Under the pieces are notes generated by a model. The model was not told the origin of the DNA. It did not search any database and saw only the letters and a list, made by a program, of their open reading frames with translations. A DNA stretch of 64,000 bases from Membranipora membranacea. Taxonomy: Eukaryota > Bryozoa > Gymnolaemata > Cheilostomatida > Membraniporidae. Location: assembly GCA_914767715.1 (NCBI GenBank), contig OU612071.1, forward strand, positions 12,199,493 to 12,263,492, read 5' to 3'. Shown here one piece after another: positions 57,193-64,000 of this stretch. How positions within the stretch are numbered: position 1 is the stretch's first letter; the number at the start of each line of letters is the position of its first letter. Both the position numbers and the translations under genes were made by a program.

Positions 57193-60100
57193 TTGGATTA
57201 TGTTTTTTTCTTTAGTATTATAAAACTTACTGTTCATGAACATTCTTTCCATGTGAAAAACCAATATTCAATTTAAACTGTCTTTAATTGTTAACTCTCC
57301 TATATCAGAAATTGAATATAATCTTATTTCAAAGCTTTCACCATTTATTGCTTATGATGTTAGTACACAGTTAATTCAAAGGATATAAAACTATATGGGA
57401 AGCCTTGGCGATGAGAAGACAGCTATATTATGAATGTTTATTGGGTTATTGGTTTATTGAGTTCATCTCTTTATCTGGAAATGTTTTGCATGATGTTGTG
57501 AGCTCTCCACAAATCTTATTCCAACAACAAACAATATTGATCTGATGGGTGTAAGGACAGTCTGAGCCAATTATTGAGTAACTCTTTGTCTGTGATGGAT
57601 CCTCTCTCTGATATGCCTTGTGTGGCTCTGGCGCTGGTTCAAGCGACCAATTGATTCATTTAGAGTCGAAAGCGACTGACAAAAGTCTGGCTCAGATCAG
57701 GGAGAATGGAAAATCTTTTTCTGCTCGGATTGAAGTCTTCTGCCAGTGTAGTGGTAGTTGTTTCCCTGTTATACAACATAAAAACTACAGTATAGCAGAA
57801 GATCCTTCAATTATGAGGTAGGCCTATCACTCTCGTTTATCTTGTTTGCAAAGGACATCAATTTTTTCGCATTTGCACGAGTTGTGCTGTCCACCAGGGA
57901 AAAGACATCATGAATAATACCTTGTGCTAAATTATTTATTTATTTATAACTGCTTGCCGAACTTTCGTAGGACTAAAGAGTTATCGAGCCTGTGATGCAA
58001 TACTGTTGGCTGGCTTTTCCTCCCAGCCACAGGTGTGTTTTCAACCTGGTGCTAACGGGTTTTCAAGCGTTGGCAGCACTGGATTGTGGTTTCGTACAGG
58101 GGCGTAGGGAGTTCAAGCTTGATTCATTTGCCTGCGTTTGGAGTTGCACCAATGAACTAAACTTCTCCCTTCTCCCTATACTGGTCACACTGCAGGCAAA
58201 AATGACTGGGGCTTGACCAGTAGTTGGGGGACCACTCCAAAAACATTTTTATGTTCATGATAAGCTGCAGAACTCAATATTTGCGTTTGGATGGCCACTG
58301 AGAACGGCGGAATAGAGGCTTATGGATGTTAAATTTTTTACATTGAGAAGTAGGCGGGTTTTTCGCAGTAACTTGAAGTGTAATTCCAGGCTTGATGAAG
58401 AGCACTTGGGCCAGTGAATAGTATACTTGCTTGGTTTGGTGTAGAATCATGCACTATACATTCTCCTTCATTTATTTTGTCATAGCGATATAATCTGCAT
58501 ATTTGACGAATAGATGGACAGAAGTCATTTGTGAACACATTCCAGGGAGAAGGCCTAAGAACTGTTCCATGGTACTCCTGGAGTTATATCCTTGAGAAAG
58601 GACATGTATCATCTGATCTTTACACAATGCTGGCAATTGTTCAGAACTCACAATCACACTTAACTTTTTAATTGTTGCTCCACTATATGAGCTGTCAGAT
58701 AATAAGACTCCAGATAAAATCATCTATACTTGCCGGTTTGCTGAGGCGCATTTCAGGAATTGATAGCAGTTGGTGCTAACTCAACGTCATGATTATTTTT
58801 ATTCGATTGCGCTCTACGAGAGCTATCATACTAAACGACCTCTTATTATAAAATGTTAATAAATATTTTACTTGTAATAAATATAGGTATAGTGATTTGT
58901 TCTTGATATATTCTTGTGCAAAAATTATTAAGATTTTATAACTTCAATAGCACAATGCAACTGTATTGCAACATCATCACCACTTAAACTGAAAATTGAA
59001 AACGTGAGCAGAAGTGAAAAATGATTTGATAGCAATCCACTACAAAACTACGTCTAGTCTTAATTTTTACAAGTACAGACAATTCCCAACTTTAAACCTA
59101 CACAATAACGCAAAGATACAAAAGTAATATCGGTCATTGATGCAATCAGAGAAAAAGCGGTATCAACAACTGAAAACGGTATAAAGAAAAATTTGATGCT
59201 GCACACCGCATATCAGCTATGAAGGAGGAAGAGAAATATCATTGACTTAAATATTTTGTCCTGATGTCGATAACCATGTAAGGCTGTCAGTCTAAGAAGA
59301 GTTACGCTGCTTGAGTATTGAGGCATTGAAGTCTGAATCGTCATAGCAATATGATGAGCAAGCTACAAAATAAACAGCAAGGTTGACATTAAGATCATTA
59401 ATGTTTATCTGTAGATATAATTAGATTGCGTATGAACCAACAATTTATTTACTAACAACAAGGTTAACACTTGAGGCACCAATGCTATCATTCGATCGCA
59501 TACGTGTTACTCCTGCCCAATCCGGAATGAGTTGATTCTTAACATTCATAATATATCCATGTTTACGATAATAATATGTGTTTTTGGCTTGAGAAGCATT
59601 TATTTCAATGTATTACCTAGTTTGCAGAACAGTACAGCCATTATAGCTTTAACACAAGTTTGTTGTCAGAGTGCTTACCTACTGGATCTCGTGTTTATAA
59701 ATGTGAATGGTATATCTGGTAACTGGTGTCCATGATATGACACACTCAGGAAACCCTAAACAAATCAAAACAGTAAATCAAGAACTGAGACATCTACGTC
59801 TAAATTTGCCGAGGTCAAGTTGAAGTGGAAGATAATCACATCATCAAAAGTTTAACGTTAAAGGCATCCCTATATGACGGATAGATTGGACAAAACAGCT
59901 CAATGTGCTTGGCTAAAGCTAAGAGTCCGAACTGTTGGGGCAGCAAAACTCAACCTCCAATTTGTGTTTTAGAAGTAACTGATCCTAAGATCTGATCCCT
60001 AAATATTTTGCAACATACCTTTACTATTCTGTTGATGAACAGTCGAAGCTGACAGACAGCTCTTTGCCATATCCCTAATTGAGTACATTCTCAATGTCCA

Positions 60101-62718
60101 TCAGGTATCCCAGTGTAGGTACAAGAAAGCATGCATGATGTTCTGCACTAGTGATAAGCTATGTTATATCCTCGTCAAATATGTTTTTGGATCAGAACCG
60201 CTTTGGTAGCTGAGGATGGTAGCCATGGTTAGGACTCAACAGTAGTTTGGAGAAGCTACAACGACATAGAAAAGTTCATTGATGATATTTTTTCAAGCTT
60301 CAAGTTTGGTAATAAAAACAATATTGTGGATACCATGGTGGTGGTTAAGTGGTGGTTAAGTGGTGGTTAAGTGGTGGTTAAGTGGTGGCTAAGTGGTGGT
60401 TAATGGTTAATGGTGGCTAATGGACACCACACATAGTATCATAGTATCATAGAGTGACAAGGAGAGTGATATGAATTGACAGACGGAGAAGAAGACAGAA
60501 GACAAAAGGCAGAAGACAGAATTTCTGTATTTTAACCAGCCCTTGGACATACTTGAATCGATTCATGAAAATTCAAGTAGTCTTTATTGCTATCAAGGGT
60601 ATGTTTAGATGTATCAAACCATCCATGAGGAATCACACAATGCCAATGATTTAAAGCAATCCTGTTGCCCGCTTGTAGAGTTGCATGGTAGAATAAAAGA
60701 TGTAAATAGCTTTACCAAATTTCAGCAGCAAAGCTGGGGTGTAAAATTGAAAGATTGTTGTCCAGTTTGCTGTGAACTATGTGTCAAAAGAGGCCAGCGA
60801 TACGACGAAAGCTCATTGGAAACAAAATGTATTAAAAAGATGAATACTGTAACATATTTGTTTTATTTTCAGTTCAATTTTAGCTGGTGGAAGACACGGT
60901 AATATAAACATCCTTGTGCGCAGTATAATTTGACAGGCATTGATCGGTTGCCGTATTGTATTTAAGCCCGCAGGTTTCACAAAGGTGGTGGGAGGTTCAT
61001 TAGATCAATGCATTGATTGTAATTATTATCTGGGTGTCCCTATGAGAATAAAACGGCTAAGAGCTCGGAGTAGAGTTTTCAGTGGGAGTTGGACATAAAG
61101 CAGTAGATTATCAAACAATCTACACTTGTCATTGAAAACAGATTGCAGGACATTGAGTGATGTAAATTTTGTATGTCAACCGACCCAGCTATATTCGGCT
61201 GCTTGTTGTTAGAAGTAACGCTAATCGCAAACATGAATTTATGTTTCCATCCTTACGGCAGCAAATTATTTCAAATCCTGACAGCAATTAGCAGCCTTTT
61301 TGAATCTTCTAATTGATAGCCATTGGATGAGTTTCTTAAAGTATGACAACAGCAGGCTCTGGATGCCATTTATAATGCATGGATTAGACTGACCTGTCCT
61401 TTTAGGGGTTGGATGGCTGGGAATCAGTGGCAGACTGTAATGGTGTAGGGTGGTCATAATCAGCGTGGTATTGAAGTCTGAAACCATCATAGGAAACTAT
61501 TTACATATCCGATCAGTAGAGATTTGGAGACTTCACCAACAGCATGTCAGCTTGATTGAGAGGAAAACCTAAAACGAGACAGTAAAAATAGATTGTACAG
61601 TGTATAAATTTAACACAGTTTTATTTATACTCACTACAATGTGACACTTTATCTTGCCTCCAATAAATAGTTGAGTAGTTGTTCAAAACACTCAATCTAC
61701 AAAAACAATTCATTATTATAATTGTGGATATTGTGATGACTGAAATCTATAGTGTTGTGATGTAATATAAGTTCACCGAAAGTGGTCAAAAAAGTACACA
61801 TGCTAGAACTTTATCAATCCTAATAAGCGCTACATGTGCAGATCAGGCATATCTTTGGGAGGGAGGGGGGAGGGTGTTTCTATGCATATCTGAGCCTAGG
61901 ATCACTCCAAGGCAAGATGATCAACTACCAACGTGTTTAAAAGTTAGAACATGTGCACCAAGTGACATCACAGACAGAAGTTAGATGATTGTATTTAGAA
62001 TCTTTCTTGAGTGACATTTTATAGATTTGTCATGTGCGAAAGTTATTACAAGAGCTGAAATTCGTTTCCTGAAACTGTAACACAATATCTTTTGACTACC
62101 GCTGGCAAAAACTGTCAGGTCAAGTCTGTTGCAAATGAACTGGACTTGGACTTAGATTTGCTAACCGACGTCAAGAGGATGAAGAAAATCCTTCACGCAT
62201 CTACGTAAATAATGTTATTTTGTTATCATTTTCAGTGTGTTGCATACAGGGCCTAAATCTTTTATAAAATATGTTAGTATAGTCAAACAACTGAGAGCTT
62301 CTTGGTAAAATTAGCGGTTAACCTTACTCTAAGAATCTATGTTTAAGTACCACCGGTGGCTAAGAGTTGATTTTGAGCGAACTCAATTATCTCCACATTT
62401 TGGCCGGTGTTTCTGGTGCCTGTAAAGGAAAAAATGATGAAGACTGTCGTTAGAGGGGTTTTGCCATGTTATGATCAGGTGGTTTCAGTGAGCATATCAG
62501 ATCATGTCACCTGTCATATCTCAACCATTCAGCTTAGCACGAACTGGCTGTGGTACGGTTTGAAGGGGAAATAAATGTGAACATTCACAAGACTTCACTA
62601 ACCGCAAGTATGTAATTTTATTTCTTGAATTTACTTTATATAGGTTTTATTGTTGTGTGTCAGGTTTTGCTTGGTCGCAAGACAAATTTTTGTTGCAACA
62701 CTCCTTAAGGTATAGTAA
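57192..62718. repeat. Segmental duplication, copy 2 (3' flank of gene C)
   Basis: Collinear with 33100-38845, ending at GCAACACTCCTTAA in both. It lacks the SINE at 33788-34048 and has an extra short AATAAATATTTTACTTGT block near 58860. ORFs at 57618 (+), 58338 and 58472 (-), 59532 (+), 60609 (+) and 61266 (-) mirror those of copy 1. The 60609-60902 frame is longer here than in copy 1 and contains CPVCCELCVKRG, but nothing I recognise. Confidence 0.85.
60336..60422. repeat. GTGGTGGTTAA minisatellite (expanded allele)
   Basis: About seven 12-bp units against three to four in the paralogous site at 36520. Confidence 0.85.
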
Positions 62719-63800
62719 CGGCATCGGCGAATTTTCTTAAAATTTATATGGTTGGATAGGTAATAAGTAACTAATAAGTACACAAAAAAAATTTTTGAAA
62801 TATTTTGAGTCATTCATATTTTATCGCTAATTTCATTATTACTACAATTACTACGAAACAGAGCGCGGGAAATATGTTTATGAATGAAAACACTCACGCA
62901 TCGTGCATAGCGCAACGCGTCATACCAGAAGTGTGTATAATCAGCTGATTGATGTTTACTACTTACTGATCACAATATTAGGTGTTGGTTCAACCATGCT
63001 TATTACAGATGCAATATCATATCATTTGCAGTTCGTCCCGCAAATCCGCTGTAAAGTTGGCTTGTGGACATGGATGATAGAACTATGCAAGAGAAAACAA
63101 GTCCTTCAGCTTGGTATATTTTTATTTTTTTCTTTAGCAGTCCAAAAAAGTTGGTTTGTCATAGCTTTTGGACATGATTTTATAGAGGAATTTAACGGTA
63201 ACTTGTGAACTTGAACACAGTCAATTGGAATAAAAATGCAAAATTTAACAAGTAACAATATTTACAGGATTCAACTCCTAAATCACATATTTGATTTTCA
63301 TGTGTGATTATGCTTATTCGTAATCATATCTTTGAGTGCAGCCACACAACCTGGTAATAATAAATACTGTTAGAACCACCCTCCCCTATAAATACTATAA
63401 TGTGAATACAAGTGTAAATAGTGCATATAAATTAAAAAATAGTCTCTACTAGTAATATGTCTATAGATAATATGTAACAGTGAAATAAATATTGTCCAAT
63501 AATATAAGTAAGGAAATACATGATCATAATAAATGCGCAAAGGATGGAATGTTTATCTGATTAGAAGTAAGTTAGTATAAATAACACGATAATATAAATT
63601 TAGTAAATAAGATAAGAACAACAGTCTTGAATTCGCAGTCACTGTCATAGTCACAGTCAATGTAAAATACATATACTACAATAAAATAAATAATAAATAT
63701 CGATCATACATCTACATCCCATAAGTATATATACACAAATTACTAGGTTAAATTTACTACTCGAGGTTGTGGTGCTTCAAATAAAGATAATATTACCAAA
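62719..63800. other. Unique AT-rich stretch right of the duplication
   Basis: Contains one 101-codon open frame (62903-63208, +) with two hydrophobic segments (YYLLITILGVGSTMLI and LGIFLFFSLAV). No splice or homology support and no recognised domain. Otherwise nothing seen. Confidence 0.3.
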
Positions 63801-63808
63801 TAATCACA

Positions 63809-64000
63809 TCACTTTAAACAAACCAAACTCTTTCTCAACCCACCACGGCGTTTCATCGGAAAAACGATTTCGGGCAAAATAGCGCCAAAATAAAAGTTTC
63901 GTAATTTATCAAACATTTTATCTCTAAAAAAATCTTCTTCTCTCATGACCTTTATGTAGGCAAAGTCTTCTGCACCAGCAACAACTAGCAAACAGTATGG
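63809..64000 (-). CDS. C-terminal part of a probable YqaJ-like exonuclease
   Basis: The minus-strand frame is open to the right window edge and ends at TAA (63809-63811). The sequence DFAYIKVMREEDFFRDKM, then KLRNFYFGAILPEIV, resembles the end of YqaJ-type viral-recombinase-family nucleases, in which a strand is followed by an aromatic-rich helix K...FYF..ILPE. Such domains are common in animal transposons and stand-alone genes. The catalytic residues (Asp, Glu-X-Lys) would lie outside the window, so activity cannot be judged. 5' end missing. Confidence 0.4.
   Translation of the reverse strand, partial: PYCLLVVAGAEDFAYIKVMREEDFFRDKMFDKLRNFYFGAILPEIVFPMKRRGGLRKSLVCLK

Noticed and set aside
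62903-63208. 101-codon frame with two hydrophobic stretches as a membrane protein gene
   Set aside because: No splice context, homologue or duplicate; kept only as a note in the spacer entry.

Overview
This is AT-rich metazoan genomic DNA with split genes. Introns have GT-AG borders, the DNA between genes is dense with small transposons and tRNA-derived SINEs, and no bacterial operon structure is visible. The species cannot be named from the sequence. A marine invertebrate such as a demosponge is my guess, based on the receptor architecture, the YqaJ-like fragment and the animal Mutator-like transposase remnant.

The main content is a tandem cluster of three paralogous genes on the plus strand. 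Gene A is a 3' part only (1-2128). Gene B is complete (20786-32951, nine exons, about 750 codons). Gene C is complete in outline (51056-57034, eight supported exons) but has a one-base deletion in its large exon. The predicted proteins have a short basic cytoplasmic N-terminus, one signal-anchor membrane helix, a long N-glycosylation-rich coiled-coil stalk built partly of 58-residue repeats, and a C-terminal Cys-containing beta-sandwich resembling CUB domains. This is a type II, scavenger-receptor-like layout. Internal exons up to the CUB-like domain are nearly all phase 1-1, and cassette exons have been copied locally: a 27-30 codon exon three times in gene B, and a 33-codon exon twice upstream of the large exon in gene C.

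Genes B and C lie in long direct duplications whose 3' flanks (about 33.1-38.8 kb and 57.2-62.7 kb) remain alignable, in places about 99% identical. The intron upstream of the CUB-like exons is also far more similar between A, B and C than the exons beside it. Conserved noncoding DNA next to diverged ectodomain exons suggests diversifying selection or gene conversion, as in recognition or immune receptor clusters. Function is inferred, not shown.

The rest is mostly mobile DNA. 3.1-20 kb holds a decayed LINE reverse transcriptase tail, a hAT-like element with a nested hairpin, several SINEs and minisatellites. The introns of B hold three head-to-tail 375-bp TTAA-flanked MITEs, a 651-bp TTAA element, a hAT element and many members of a GGGGGTCTTTC MITE family. 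38.8-51 kb holds a decayed Mutator-like transposase, more MITEs and one orphan exon (48077-48241) of an unrecognised gene. The minus strand at the right edge carries the C-terminal end of a probable YqaJ-like exonuclease.
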